NCBI GenBank assembly: GCA_034406555.1
Contig: DASCRM010000008.1
Location: 1 to 62,042 of the forward strand
DNA length: 62,042 nt
From: SHYR01 sp034406555
Lineage (GTDB): Bacteria > Chloroflexota > Dehalococcoidia > UBA2979
Direction: 5' to 3'
This document shows, in pieces, positions 42,562-51,270 of the stretch. Positions within the stretch are counted from its first letter, which is position 1. Each line of letters starts with the position of its first letter. The position numbers and the translations under genes were made by a program. The notes below the pieces were generated by a model. It was not told the origin of the DNA. It searched no databases and was given only the letters and a program-made list of their open reading frames with translations.

Positions 42562-45063
42562 CTAGACGAGCACCTTCTCCAGCAGCAACTCGGCGATCTC
42601 GTCGGACGAGAGACCGAGTACCTCCGAGCAGACTTCGTATGTGTGCTCGCCGAGCAGCGGGGACGGCCCGCGAATCTCCACCGGCGTGCGCGAGAGACTC
42701 CACGCAGGCCCATCGTGCGCTCGGCGTCCGGCCTCGGCGTGTTCCGGGTAGACGAAGTAGCCGCGCGCCGCCAGGTGGTCGTCGTTCAGCACATCGAGCG
42801 CCTCCTGTACCACCGTCGCCGGCACGTCGACCGCCTGCAGGCACTCAACGGCCGCGACCTCGTCCTGCGTGACCGCCCACTCAGCGACGAGCGCTTCCAG
42901 CGCGTCCTCGTTCGACTTCCGATCCGCGAGCGTCGTGAATCGCGGGTCGTCCGCCCACTCGGGGTGCCCGCAGGCCGCTGCGAAGGCCTGCCAGCGAGGC
43001 TCCGTGTCACACGCGATCGCCACCCACCGGTCTTCGCCCAGCACCTGGAACGCGCCGTGCGGCGCCGCCCACGGGACACGGTTGCCCTCCCGACGGTGCT
43101 CGAGGCCAGCGTTGTCGTACGCGAACAACGGCATCGCCATCGCAGCCACGGACGACTCCAGCTGCGACATGTCGATCAACTGGCCCTCGCCGGTGTTTCG
43201 CCGGTGGCGCAGCGCCGCAAGCAGCGCGACCGTCGCGTGCATCGGATTGATGGAGAAGTCCGGGTAGCTGCCCGGGCCGGTCGGTGCTCGATGCTCGGAG
43301 CCCATCGTGTAGAATGCACCGCCGATCGCGCAGAGCACCGCGCCGAAGCCCAGGAAGCCCTGGTGCGGGCCGTCCAGTCCCTGCATCGACTGGTAGAGTG
43401 CAATGATCTTCGGGTTCGCCTCGATCACGACGTCCGGCGTTAGCCCGATCTGCTCGATCGCGCGGTTCGTCATGTTCGTCAAGAAGATGTCCGCCCAGCG
43501 GACGAGGCCCAGTCCCAGCTCGTGGCCCCGCTCCGTGGTGAGGTCGATGGTCACCGAGCGCTTCTCGTTGTTGAAGTTGTTGAAGTAGCCCGAGACGTTG
43601 TAGCCCTCGGCGCCGGGAGGCCGTGGCGATCCGATTCGCAGCCCGTCGGGGCGCTTCTCGGTCTCCACGCGGATCACTTCCGCGCCTGCGAGGGCGAGCG
43701 CCCGCGCCGCGATCGGCCCGGCTCCGAACCACGAGAGGTCGAGTACCTTCAGCCCCTCAAGTGGTCGCTGCGCCACTCGCGTCCCGTTGCCCTCGTTGCT
43801 GGCGGGTGGGGCCGCGGTTGTGCGTGCGGGGGCCGCGGCTAGCTCGCGTTCGATCTCCGCGTCGTGTTCGCCGAGCAGGGGAGCGGGACGCCGGATCGAA
43901 GCTGTCGAGGCCCCAAGCAGCCACGGTTGGCCGGGATAACGCAGCTCCACGCCTCGTCCGGGGTCGTCGACGCGGGTGAACCAGTCACGCGCCGCCAGTT
44001 GGGGGTTCTTCGAGAGGTCTGCCGGCGTGCTCACCATCCCGATCGAGATACGCCGACGCTGCCCTTCCTCGTAGAGGTACTGCTTCGTGTGGTTGCGCAT
44101 GAAGCGCCTCACCACCACGTCGATCTGCTCCAGCAGCGGTTCCGCGTCGCCCGCTTGCGCCGGGTCCTGCATCACGGCGGTGATCCGGCCCGCGGCCAGC
44201 GTGCCGCTGATGAACTCAGCCAGCGGAGCGACGCGCAATTCGCCCGCCTCGTCCGTCTCCTCCATGAAGTCGACGAGCCCGGCGATCCCGGAGCCGACGC
44301 CGCCCAGCATCGCGAAGACATGCCCGTCCTCGCATTCGTACGTGCCGAGGCCTGGCATCACGAAGCCCAGACGCGGGTTCTCCCCGCGTCGCTTGATCGA
44401 GAAGCCGAGGATGTCCGCAGTCGGCAGTGCGTTCTGCTGCGCGATCGACATCGCTTCCTGCATTGAGACCTCGACCTGCTGGCCCTCACCCGACAGGTCG
44501 CGGTGATGCAGCGCGGTCAGGATGCCGGCGGCGGCCGCGATCGCCGCGGACCGGTAGCCCTGGACGTCACCCAACCGCTCTGGCGGTTGGCCTGGAAAGC
44601 CGCTCTGCGCCATCACGCCTGCAGCCGCGACCCCGATCATGTCGGAGTACGCCCAACCCGCTCGCGGGCCGCTCAGCCCCCACCCGGTGATCGACGCGCG
44701 GATCAGGTCGGGGCGAAGCCGCGAGAGCTGCTCGTGCTCAAACCCCTCGGGAGCTTCTCCCGGCCGCCACGACTCGATCAGGATGTCTGCCGCTGCGACC
44801 AGCCGGCTCAGCCCCTCCCGGCCGTCCGAGGCGGAGAGATCGAGGCAAATCCCGCGCTTGTTGGCGTTTAGCAGCAAGAAATCGAGGCTGTTCTCGGGTG
44901 CGTCGACCGTTGGCAGGAAGGGGTCCCAGCGGCGCACCGGGTCGCCCTCCGGCGGCTCCACCTTGATCACATCTGCGCCGAGGTCGGCCAGTAGTCGCCC
45001 GGTGTACTGCCCAATGGGCCCGGAGACTTCGATTACACTGAGATCGGCGAGTGGCCCAGTCAC
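42562..45063 (-). CDS. double-domain CaiB/BaiF CoA-transferase (fusion 3)
   Basis: An 833-residue tandem family III CoA-transferase, domains about 1-405 and 430-820, with glutamate in the active-site position of both halves (VEVSMQEAMS; IDMSQLESSV). CoA-binding starts are LLADLGADVIKVEPPEGD and ALALAGAEVIRVETEK. The GTG at 45063 is taken as start: there is no ribosome site, but CAGAAT (45070-45075, minus strand) ends six bases upstream, fitting a leaderless message. It is the first gene of the 20-kb minus-strand run and is divergent from another CoA-transferase gene. Confidence 0.8.
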   Translation of the reverse strand: MTGPLADLSVIEVSGPIGQYTGRLLADLGADVIKVEPPEGDPVRRWDPFLPTVDAPENSLDFLLLNANKRGICLDLSASDGREGLSRLVAAADILIESWRPGEAPEGFEHEQLSRLRPDLIRASITGWGLSGPRAGWAYSDMIGVAAAGVMAQSGFPGQPPERLGDVQGYRSAAIAAAAGILTALHHRDLSGEGQQVEVSMQEAMSIAQQNALPTADILGFSIKRRGENPRLGFVMPGLGTYECEDGHVFAMLGGVGSGIAGLVDFMEETDEAGELRVAPLAEFISGTLAAGRITAVMQDPAQAGDAEPLLEQIDVVVRRFMRNHTKQYLYEEGQRRRISIGMVSTPADLSKNPQLAARDWFTRVDDPGRGVELRYPGQPWLLGASTASIRRPAPLLGEHDAEIERELAAAPARTTAAPPASNEGNGTRVAQRPLEGLKVLDLSWFGAGPIAARALALAGAEVIRVETEKRPDGLRIGSPRPPGAEGYNVSGYFNNFNNEKRSVTIDLTTERGHELGLGLVRWADIFLTNMTNRAIEQIGLTPDVVIEANPKIIALYQSMQGLDGPHQGFLGFGAVLCAIGGAFYTMGSEHRAPTGPGSYPDFSINPMHATVALLAALRHRRNTGEGQLIDMSQLESSVAAMAMPLFAYDNAGLEHRREGNRVPWAAPHGAFQVLGEDRWVAIACDTEPRWQAFAAACGHPEWADDPRFTTLADRKSNEDALEALVAEWAVTQDEVAAVECLQAVDVPATVVQEALDVLNDDHLAARGYFVYPEHAEAGRRAHDGPAWSLSRTPVEIRGPSPLLGEHTYEVCSEVLGLSSDEIAELLLEKVLV

Positions 45064-45069
45064 GCGGCG

Positions 45070-45075
45070 ATTCTG
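45070..45075 (-). promoter_or_regulatory. -10 box for leaderless fusion-3 message
   Basis: CAGAAT on the minus strand ends six bases before the GTG at 45063 with no Shine-Dalgarno sequence; candidate promoter of the long minus-strand run. Confidence 0.35.
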
Positions 45076-45135
45076 GAGGCTGCGGGCGCGACGAGTCAAA
45101 GGCCCCAAGTCACTGTCCGTGAATTTGCGGTGCGC

Positions 45136-45141
45136 TATGCT
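45136..45141 (+). promoter_or_regulatory. candidate -10 box for the CoA-transferase at 45205
   Basis: TATGCT sits 63 bases before the ATG at 45205 in the divergent region. The matching -35 region is poor. Confidence 0.3.
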
Positions 45142-45204
45142 GCCGCCGGTCGGTCAGAGGCTGCGTCTCCCACGTACGCCGAACCACGGAGTGGAGTGAA
45201 TCCC

Positions 45205-46386
45205 ATGTTGGCTCTCGAACATATTCGCGTACTCGATCTCTCACGGCTGGCGCCGGGGCCCTATTGCTCCATGCTGCTGGCCGATATGGGCGCCGACGTG
45301 CTGATGGTGGAAGCGCCGCCACAGTTCGTCTCCACCCGCCCGACGGCATCCGACCCGGAGGAGAGGGAGCGTCAACGTGCGGGAAACGCGCTGCGTCGCA
45401 ACAAGCGCTCGCTCGTTCTCAACCTGCGCGAAGATGCCGGGCGCGAGGCCTTCTACCGCCTCTGCGCCGACGCCGATGTGGTGCTCGAGGGGTTCCGCCC
45501 CGGGGTCGTCGACCGACTGGGCGTCGACTACGAGACGGTGAGCAAGCTGAACGACCGCATCGTGTACTGCTCGATCTCCGGGTACGGCCAGACGGGGCCG
45601 TACCGCGACCTCGTCGGACACGACATCAACTACATATCGGTCGCCGGCGCGCTCGGGATGATCGGTCGCAGCGGGCAGCCGCCGGCCATCCCGCACAACC
45701 TGCTCGCCGACTTTGCAGGCGGCGGACTGACGGGCGCGTTCGCGATCGCCGTCGCGCTGCTCGCTCGGGAGCAGACGGGACGCGGCCAGTACGTCGACAT
45801 CGCGATGTCCGACGGTGTGATGCAGCTGATCGGACCGTTGATCGGTGGCGTGCTGGCAGGGGCCGTACCACCCGGACGAGGCGAGACGCGCCTCTCTGGC
45901 GGTTCGCCGAACTACGACGCCTATGAGACCTCAGACGGTCGATGGATCTCGATCGGGTCGGTCGAATCGTACTTCTGGGACGCGCTCTGCGATGTCGTCG
46001 GCCGACCCGACTTCAAGCCGTTCGAGTACGACTCGACGAAGTTCGACGAGATTCGAGCGCACTTCGAGATGACCTTCAAGCAGAAGACCCGCGACGAGTG
46101 GTTCGAGGAGCTACGCGAGATCGACCTCTGCATCTCGCCCGTGCTCGATCTGGACGAGGCGGCCAACGACGAACACAACCGCGCGCGTGGCATGGTCGTC
46201 CAGGTGGAAGACCCGGTCGTTGGCAGAGTTCGGCAGATAGGCATTGCGCCGAAGCTCTCCGAGACGCCGGGGGCCGTGCGCTCGACCGCACCCGCGATCG
46301 GCGCGCACTCGGACGACGTGCTGAGCGGCATCGGCTACTCGGCGCAGGAGATCGACGCGCTACGGCAACAGAACGTGGTCGCCTAG
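45205..46386 (+). CDS. CaiB/BaiF CoA-transferase (single domain)
   Basis: A 393-residue family III CoA-transferase/racemase-like protein. It starts with LEHIRVLDLSRLAPGPYCSM and LLADMGADVLMVEAPP, has SGYGQTGPYRDLVGHDINY and keeps the active-site acid in VDIAMSDGVMQ. It resembles the gene at 16595-17737 more than the fusions do. The ATG at 45205 has GTGGAGTG upstream. Its TAG overlaps the stop of the convergent radical-SAM gene (CTAG, 46383-46386). Confidence 0.85.
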   Translation: MLALEHIRVLDLSRLAPGPYCSMLLADMGADVLMVEAPPQFVSTRPTASDPEERERQRAGNALRRNKRSLVLNLREDAGREAFYRLCADADVVLEGFRPGVVDRLGVDYETVSKLNDRIVYCSISGYGQTGPYRDLVGHDINYISVAGALGMIGRSGQPPAIPHNLLADFAGGGLTGAFAIAVALLAREQTGRGQYVDIAMSDGVMQLIGPLIGGVLAGAVPPGRGETRLSGGSPNYDAYETSDGRWISIGSVESYFWDALCDVVGRPDFKPFEYDSTKFDEIRAHFEMTFKQKTRDEWFEELREIDLCISPVLDLDEAANDEHNRARGMVVQVEDPVVGRVRQIGIAPKLSETPGAVRSTAPAIGAHSDDVLSGIGYSAQEIDALRQQNVVA

Positions 46387-47534
46387 CCAGCGGCTTCTGC
46401 GCCGTTCGCCAGCGCGCATAGCGGGTCATCGCCGAGGTGAGACCCGGTAAGGGCGAAGGCGCGCGCGCGCGAACCGCCGCAGAGGTCGGCGTGCTGACAC
46501 GATCCACAGACCCCTTCGAGCGCCGAGGGGTCGCGCAGGCTGCGGAAGAGGGGGGAGTCGCGGTACACGTTCGCGATCTCGTCCGTGCGCACGTTGCCTC
46601 CCGGGATCTGGAGGAATCCGGACGGACAGATCCCGCCCAGATGATCGATGAACATGAAGCCCTTGCCGTCATTGACGCCGCGCGTCTGTACCCCGGCCGG
46701 CGCGTCCCGAAGCTGGTAGCCGGCGCCGGTCAGCCGCAGCGGGTCGCCTTCGGCCTGCTCTCGACGTCGCTGCATCATCGTGCGACGGAACTGCGGTGCG
46801 GCCGTCGTGCGCACCGCGAATGGCGCCTGCTCGCTCAGCTCCGCCATCCACCGCCACGTCGCCTCGGCGGTCTCCACGTCGACCATGTCTTCCACGCGAC
46901 CGCGGCCGGTGGGGACCAGGAAGAAGAGGTTCCACATGCGCACGCCGGCCTCCTCCATCAGCTCGGCGAGCTGTGGCAACTCAGCGACGTTGGAGCGGGT
47001 GACCGTCGTGCCGACCTGGATCGGGATCTCGAGTTCGCGGAGGTAGGCGAGCGTCTGCTTCGCGCGGTCGAAGGTGCCGTCGAACCCTCGGAAACGATCG
47101 TGCGTCTCCGCGGTCGCACCATCGAGGCTGATGTGGATCATGCTGATCCCCAGGTCGCGCAGGCGCGCCAGCCGGTCCTTTGTCGTCAGCGCGGTCGTGG
47201 TCGGCGAGACGGAGACGGAGAGCCCGCCCCCCACGGCGTACTCCACGATCTCGAAGAGGTCCGGCCGCATCATCGGGTCGCCGCCGGTGATCACGAGCAC
47301 AGCGGGTGCCAGCTCCGCGAGTTCGTCGGTGACGCGCCGCGTCTCCTCGGTCGTCAGCTCATCCGGGTGGCGCTGTGGCTGTGCCTCTGCGCGACAGTGA
47401 GTGCAGGCCAGGGCACAGGACCGCGTCAGCTCCCAGGCGACGGTGAACGGGCGCTCGTCGAAGTCGACGGCGAAGAGCTCCGGCCGCCCCGCGGGCCGAC
47501 CAGCGGGGGGAGCACCCGCGTCAGACGGACGCAC
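46383..47534 (-). CDS. radical SAM/SPASM protein, TIGR04053/AhbD-like
   Basis: A 383-residue radical-SAM enzyme. The SAM-cluster motif is CALACTHC, preceded by FTVAWELTRS, with HPDELTTEETRRV and LVITGGDPMMRPDLF following. The C-terminal SPASM-like region has GGICPSGFLQIPGGNVR and CGSCQHADLCGGSRARAFALTG. This matches the TIGR04053 family related to AhbD, which decarboxylates Fe-coproporphyrin III to heme. The GTG at 47534 is chosen for GAGGTG upstream; it overlaps the AhbC-like stop by 14 bases, so the two are one unit. Confidence 0.8.
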   Translation of the reverse strand: MRPSDAGAPPAGRPAGRPELFAVDFDERPFTVAWELTRSCALACTHCRAEAQPQRHPDELTTEETRRVTDELAELAPAVLVITGGDPMMRPDLFEIVEYAVGGGLSVSVSPTTTALTTKDRLARLRDLGISMIHISLDGATAETHDRFRGFDGTFDRAKQTLAYLRELEIPIQVGTTVTRSNVAELPQLAELMEEAGVRMWNLFFLVPTGRGRVEDMVDVETAEATWRWMAELSEQAPFAVRTTAAPQFRRTMMQRRREQAEGDPLRLTGAGYQLRDAPAGVQTRGVNDGKGFMFIDHLGGICPSGFLQIPGGNVRTDEIANVYRDSPLFRSLRDPSALEGVCGSCQHADLCGGSRARAFALTGSHLGDDPLCALANGAEAAG

Positions 47535-48723
47535 GTTGCACCTCGCCGGCCACCTCTGCGGCGGTGAGGTAGCACATCGGGTCGTCGCCCCACAGTTCGC
47601 CGGTCGTTGCCTCCGCGCGCGAGCGGAAGTTGCCGTTGCAGACCGGGAGGAACGTGCAGCCCTGGCAGCGGTCGGGCAGCCCCTCAGGCCTCGCCCGCAG
47701 ATCGCGCAGCAGCTGAGGTGGATCGCCCGCCCAGATCTCGCTGAGCGGACGTTCGCGGATGTTGCCGAGCGAGCGCCAGCGCCAGAATTGGTCGGGGTAG
47801 ACGCTGCCGTCAGCGTCGATGCAGGCGATCGCCTGACCGGACTGGTTGCCGCCGTTCCACTCCAGCAGTTGCCAGACCTCGTCGGCGCGCTCCGGCTGTT
47901 CGCGGGCGACACGCATGTAGAGGTAGGCGGCATCGGCGTGGTTGTCGGCGGTCAGCACCTCCGGCTCGTAGCCGGCGGCCGTCAGCTCCTCGGTGCGGTC
48001 GAAGATCAGGTCGATCGACTCGCGGGTCTGCTCGGAGGTCGGCGTGAACGAGCCGATTTTCGCGCCTCGGCCGGTCGGGGCCAGGTGGTAGACGCAGAGT
48101 CGCGGCACCTCCCGCTCGACCATCAGGTCGAAGAGCCAGTCGAGGTCGTCGCGGTTCTCGGAGGTGAGGGTGAAGCGAAGCCCGGTCTTGATGCCGTTCT
48201 CACGACAGGCATCGATTGCCTGCATCGTCGCATCGAAGGCGCCGAGCTTGCCGCGGAATTTGTCGTGGGTCGCCGGGCGGCCATCGATGCTCAGGCCGAC
48301 GTACGAGACGCCGATTCTCGCGAGCACCTCGCCTCGCTCCGGCGTGAGCAGCGTGCCGTTGGTCGAAATCACGACGCGCATGCCGGAGTCGACGGCGTGC
48401 CCCGCGACCACCTCGAGGTCGGGACGGCGAAGCGGTTCGCCACCGGAGATCAGCAGCACCGGAGAGCCGAAGCTGGCGAGGTCATCGACCATCGCCAGCG
48501 CCTCGCTGGTAGTCAGCTCGTTCGGGTACTGCTTGTCGAAGGAGTCGGTGTAGCAGTGGGCGCAGTGCAGGTTGCAGCGGCGCGTCGAGGTCCACACCAC
48601 GACCGGCTTCTTGTCCTCCGAGTAGTGCAGCAAGTGGGAAGGCAACGCCTTGCTCTGACGCTGATAGCGGAGCGCATCAGCCTGCGTTGCCGAACCGGTG
48701 AGCAGCCGCGAGACACTGAGCAT
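47521..48723 (-). CDS. ahbC: radical SAM/SPASM protein, AhbC-like (12,18-didecarboxysiroheme deacetylase)
   Basis: A 400-residue radical-SAM protein. The N-terminus SVSRLLTGSATQADALRY and LPSHLLHYSEDKKPVVVW are characteristic of AhbC, the enzyme that removes acetate side chains from 12,18-didecarboxysiroheme in the siroheme-dependent heme route. The SAM-cluster motif is CNLHCAHC, and SPASM cysteines occur in CQGCTFLPVC and DDPMC. AAAGAGGT precedes the ATG. No siroheme decarboxylase (AhbA/B) gene is in the window, so the pathway call rests on these two genes only. Confidence 0.75.
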   Translation of the reverse strand: MLSVSRLLTGSATQADALRYQRQSKALPSHLLHYSEDKKPVVVWTSTRRCNLHCAHCYTDSFDKQYPNELTTSEALAMVDDLASFGSPVLLISGGEPLRRPDLEVVAGHAVDSGMRVVISTNGTLLTPERGEVLARIGVSYVGLSIDGRPATHDKFRGKLGAFDATMQAIDACRENGIKTGLRFTLTSENRDDLDWLFDLMVEREVPRLCVYHLAPTGRGAKIGSFTPTSEQTRESIDLIFDRTEELTAAGYEPEVLTADNHADAAYLYMRVAREQPERADEVWQLLEWNGGNQSGQAIACIDADGSVYPDQFWRWRSLGNIRERPLSEIWAGDPPQLLRDLRARPEGLPDRCQGCTFLPVCNGNFRSRAEATTGELWGDDPMCYLTAAEVAGEVQRASV

Positions 48724-48822
48724 GGAGACCTCTTTCTGACTACTGTTGGTCTACACGCGCACGCCCTTCGGCGGGAGGCCCGGACGAAGGTCCTGAACCT
48801 GTCAACCTTTGTAAAATCTTGA

Positions 48823-48844
48823 GAAAATGACGCGAAAATGCCGG
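48823..48844. repeat. 11-bp direct repeat upstream of ahbC
   Basis: GAAAATGACGC (48823-48833) and GAAAATGCCGG (48834-48844) are adjacent copies one helical turn apart, in a locally AT-rich patch of the 195-base gap between the FBPase stop and the ahbC start. They could be an operator. A TTGACA on the minus strand (48800-48805) lies nearby but lacks a -10 partner. Confidence 0.35.
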
Positions 48845-48918
48845 ATTTGTTGATCCTCAGTCGGGCGAGGTCCGGCGCTACGACAGCAGGCGCGCTCCGT
48901 GGACTGATTGTCTTTCGA

Positions 48919-49863
48919 CTACGGGGAGAGGAGAGCCAATAGCGGCTTCATGGCCTCTTCACTGCCAAGCAGGACCGGACTGGTTCCGTCGAGATCGGTG
49001 CTTCCTGCTGCGTCGATGCCCCAGGACCCATCCGCTACCAGGCCTCCAGCGGCTCGCGCAACGAAGGCCATCGGAATGAGCTCATAGTAGAGGCGAAGTT
49101 TGCCGCTCGGCCGCGCTATCGTGCCCGGATACGCGAACACGCCGCCCTCCAACAGGATGCGATGGAAGTCAGCGACGAAGCACCCGGTGTAGCGCAACGA
49201 CCGACGCGCTCGGATCTCGTCGATTAACTTCCGCGTCGAGTCGGACCAATCCTCCCGGTGACCTTCATTCACCGCGTAGATCGGACCGTCTTTCGGCATC
49301 TCCAGTCCGCTACCAGGACCGTAGGCGGCCAGGTCGGACACAGCCTTAAACTCGCTCACGCCTTCGGATGTCGCCACGACGAATGTCGTCTCCCATGAAT
49401 AAAGGGCATAGCCAGCCGCCACAACATCGCCGACCGCCCCGGACTGCTGGCCATTCGACTGACGAGCGACGGCGAAGATCGATCCAACTGGCCCGCCGGA
49501 GGCGACGTTTTTTGAGCCATCCAATGGATCAAGCAACATCAAATACGCAGAGGCATCGGAGCTGCCCGACGCACTCGTAGTGATCGGGGACTCCTCCGTC
49601 GCCACCGCACCAACGTACTCAAGTGACTCGAGCGTGGAGCGAAAGAGATCGTCGGTCACGAGGTCCAGCGACGTCTGCGTGTCACCAAACCGATTCTGCT
49701 CCTCTGCAGTCGAAGGGCTTGCCGTGAGGCCGTCCCGCAGCAGCGCGGCGATCTCCAGCGTGGTACTGGCGATCGCCGCGACGATTTCCGTCTGCGCCTG
49801 GTCTAGTCCGGCAAGAGGAAGGGGGAGCGCGGAGTTCGAAGTCGTGCCTTGCTTATTCTTCAA
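48919..49863 (-). CDS. fbp: class I fructose-1,6-bisphosphatase
   Basis: A 314-residue class I FBPase. The metal-binding loop is LDPLDGSKNV at about 111-120 and the substrate-binding C-terminal region is GVFAYPGTIARPSGKLRLYYE, then PMAFVARAAGG. It hydrolyses fructose-1,6-bisphosphate in gluconeogenesis. The start is a TTG at 49863, supported by GAGGAG five bases upstream; the next ATG would remove about a third of the protein. It follows the aldolase gene by 51 bases, so both are probably one operon. Confidence 0.85.
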   Translation of the reverse strand: MKNKQGTTSNSALPLPLAGLDQAQTEIVAAIASTTLEIAALLRDGLTASPSTAEEQNRFGDTQTSLDLVTDDLFRSTLESLEYVGAVATEESPITTSASGSSDASAYLMLLDPLDGSKNVASGGPVGSIFAVARQSNGQQSGAVGDVVAAGYALYSWETTFVVATSEGVSEFKAVSDLAAYGPGSGLEMPKDGPIYAVNEGHREDWSDSTRKLIDEIRARRSLRYTGCFVADFHRILLEGGVFAYPGTIARPSGKLRLYYELIPMAFVARAAGGLVADGSWGIDAAGSTDLDGTSPVLLGSEEAMKPLLALLSP

Positions 49864-49914
49864 GTGGACTCCTCTTGCGTCTCTATCGGTGTGCGTTCCC
49901 TTGCTGGCCGGTCG

Positions 49915-50859
49915 TCATTTGAGAGGATACGACCGACGACCGTGAAACACGTCGAGCGCGTCATCAACATTCCATGAGTCGTATGTGATCGCTGCGATCG
50001 CGCGCGTCATCCTGATCGCCTCGTCCAGTGGCTTCTGGTGGATGTTCCGCCCGGTCGCACTACCCCTCGCGCCTGCAATGTTCAGTTGGTCATGCAACCC
50101 CTGGAGGAAGGATCGTGCGTCCACGGTCGCCCCCCCCGCCGAGATGACCCCGGTCCGTCCTGCGGCGCGAACAGACTCGATGAAAGCCTCCGGCTCGGAA
50201 TCAGCTGGGTAGTTGACCTTGCAGAAATCAGCACCCAGGGCGGCACCGACGCCAGCAGCTCCGGCGATCAGGTGTGCATCACGCTCATCGGCCACCGCCC
50301 GACCTCGCGGGTACGCCCAGACCACCGCGAGCAACCCTTCTCGATGTGCTTCAAGACAGGCTCTTGAGGCCTCAGCGAACTGCTCACTCTCGAAGCGGCT
50401 ACCTGGGTAAATTGTAAAACCAACGCCGACGATCATCAGACCACGCTCGCGCAGCCGCACCGCGTCTTGAACGCTAGCCCAGGCAAGGCTTCGAGGATCT
50501 TCCTCCGGACCCTTCAGCAGGTGTGTCTTGCTGTTCAGCTTCACGATGTACGGCACGTCGGCGTAGTCCAGGCCGTACTTTGCAACCAGTCCGAGCTGAG
50601 TGGCGAACGCTCCGATCACTCCACCCGAGGCGATTCTGAACAGATGCTCTGGGTCACCATCCTCAGAAGCGATTGGCCCGAGGCTGCTGACTCCGGCGAA
50701 GTCGTCATTCAGATGTTCAACCTTCTGATCGCCAGCGAACAACGCCAGTCGGCCCGTATCTCGTGTCGCGATGCTCCAGTTCTTCTCGAACACGCTCTCC
50801 ATGTCCGTCGGCACATCGGCTGGTGCGCTCCCGGAGGGCGCGTTCGTGGCTTCACTCAT
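49915..50859 (-). CDS. class I fructose-bisphosphate aldolase, archaeal (DhnA/FbaB) type
   Basis: A 314-residue DeoC/LacD-fold aldolase. The probable Schiff-base lysine is in GADFCKVNYP, with LAVVWAYPRG and the phosphate-binding end SAGGATVDARSFL plus ARGSATGRNIHQKP. This is the archaeal-type class I enzyme, not the common class II metal aldolase. It makes or cleaves fructose-1,6-bisphosphate; FBPase follows directly, favouring a gluconeogenic role. GGAGG lies eight bases before the ATG. Confidence 0.82.
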   Translation of the reverse strand: MSEATNAPSGSAPADVPTDMESVFEKNWSIATRDTGRLALFAGDQKVEHLNDDFAGVSSLGPIASEDGDPEHLFRIASGGVIGAFATQLGLVAKYGLDYADVPYIVKLNSKTHLLKGPEEDPRSLAWASVQDAVRLRERGLMIVGVGFTIYPGSRFESEQFAEASRACLEAHREGLLAVVWAYPRGRAVADERDAHLIAGAAGVGAALGADFCKVNYPADSEPEAFIESVRAAGRTGVISAGGATVDARSFLQGLHDQLNIAGARGSATGRNIHQKPLDEAIRMTRAIAAITYDSWNVDDALDVFHGRRSYPLK

Positions 50860-50874
50860 CGATTGACCTCCAGC

Positions 50875-51270
50875 TCAATAGCCTTTGCACACCGTGCCAC
50901 CGATTCGCCTGCCCGTGACGGCGGCGCAGTCGCTGACGAAGGCCAGCTTAGTGCATAGGATCCATCGGCGGTGCGGGGGCATCTTCTTCAGTCCGATCGC
51001 CTCGCCGATGCGATGCAGGATCATGCGGAGTGAGTTCCCCGTCGGGAGTGCCCGGCCATGGGAGCAGAGGAAGAGTACCCCTTTTCGCTCACCGCGAAAG
51101 CGCTCGACATGGTCGAGAAGCGCTGAGACGGCGATGTCGCCGATCTCGACCCAGCGCTGCTTCTGCCCCTTCGCGTGGCGCGCCTGAGCCGGAAGGCGGA
51201 GGAACGGCGTATCACCGGACGGACGGCGGCTGTCGCGAGCCATCCATGGCTCAGCGTGAAGGTTGAGCAT
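50875..51270 (-). pseudogene. tyrosine recombinase (integrase) remnant
   Basis: A degraded fragment of a tyrosine recombinase. The readable core KGQKQRWVEIGDIAVSALL and FLCSHGRALPTGNSLRMILHR matches the middle of XerC/D-like catalytic domains. The C-terminal HxxR...Y part is unrecognisable after PPHRRW, and an in-frame stop (TGA at about 51271-51273) separates it from a possible upstream continuation with KVADA. No catalytic tyrosine context remains. It lies 15 bases beyond the aldolase start and marks an old insertion. Confidence 0.65.

Noticed and set aside
48800..48805. TTGACA on the minus strand as the -35 of the ahbC promoter
   Set aside because: No -10-like sequence occurs 16-18 bases downstream; the spacer ends in CGGGCC.
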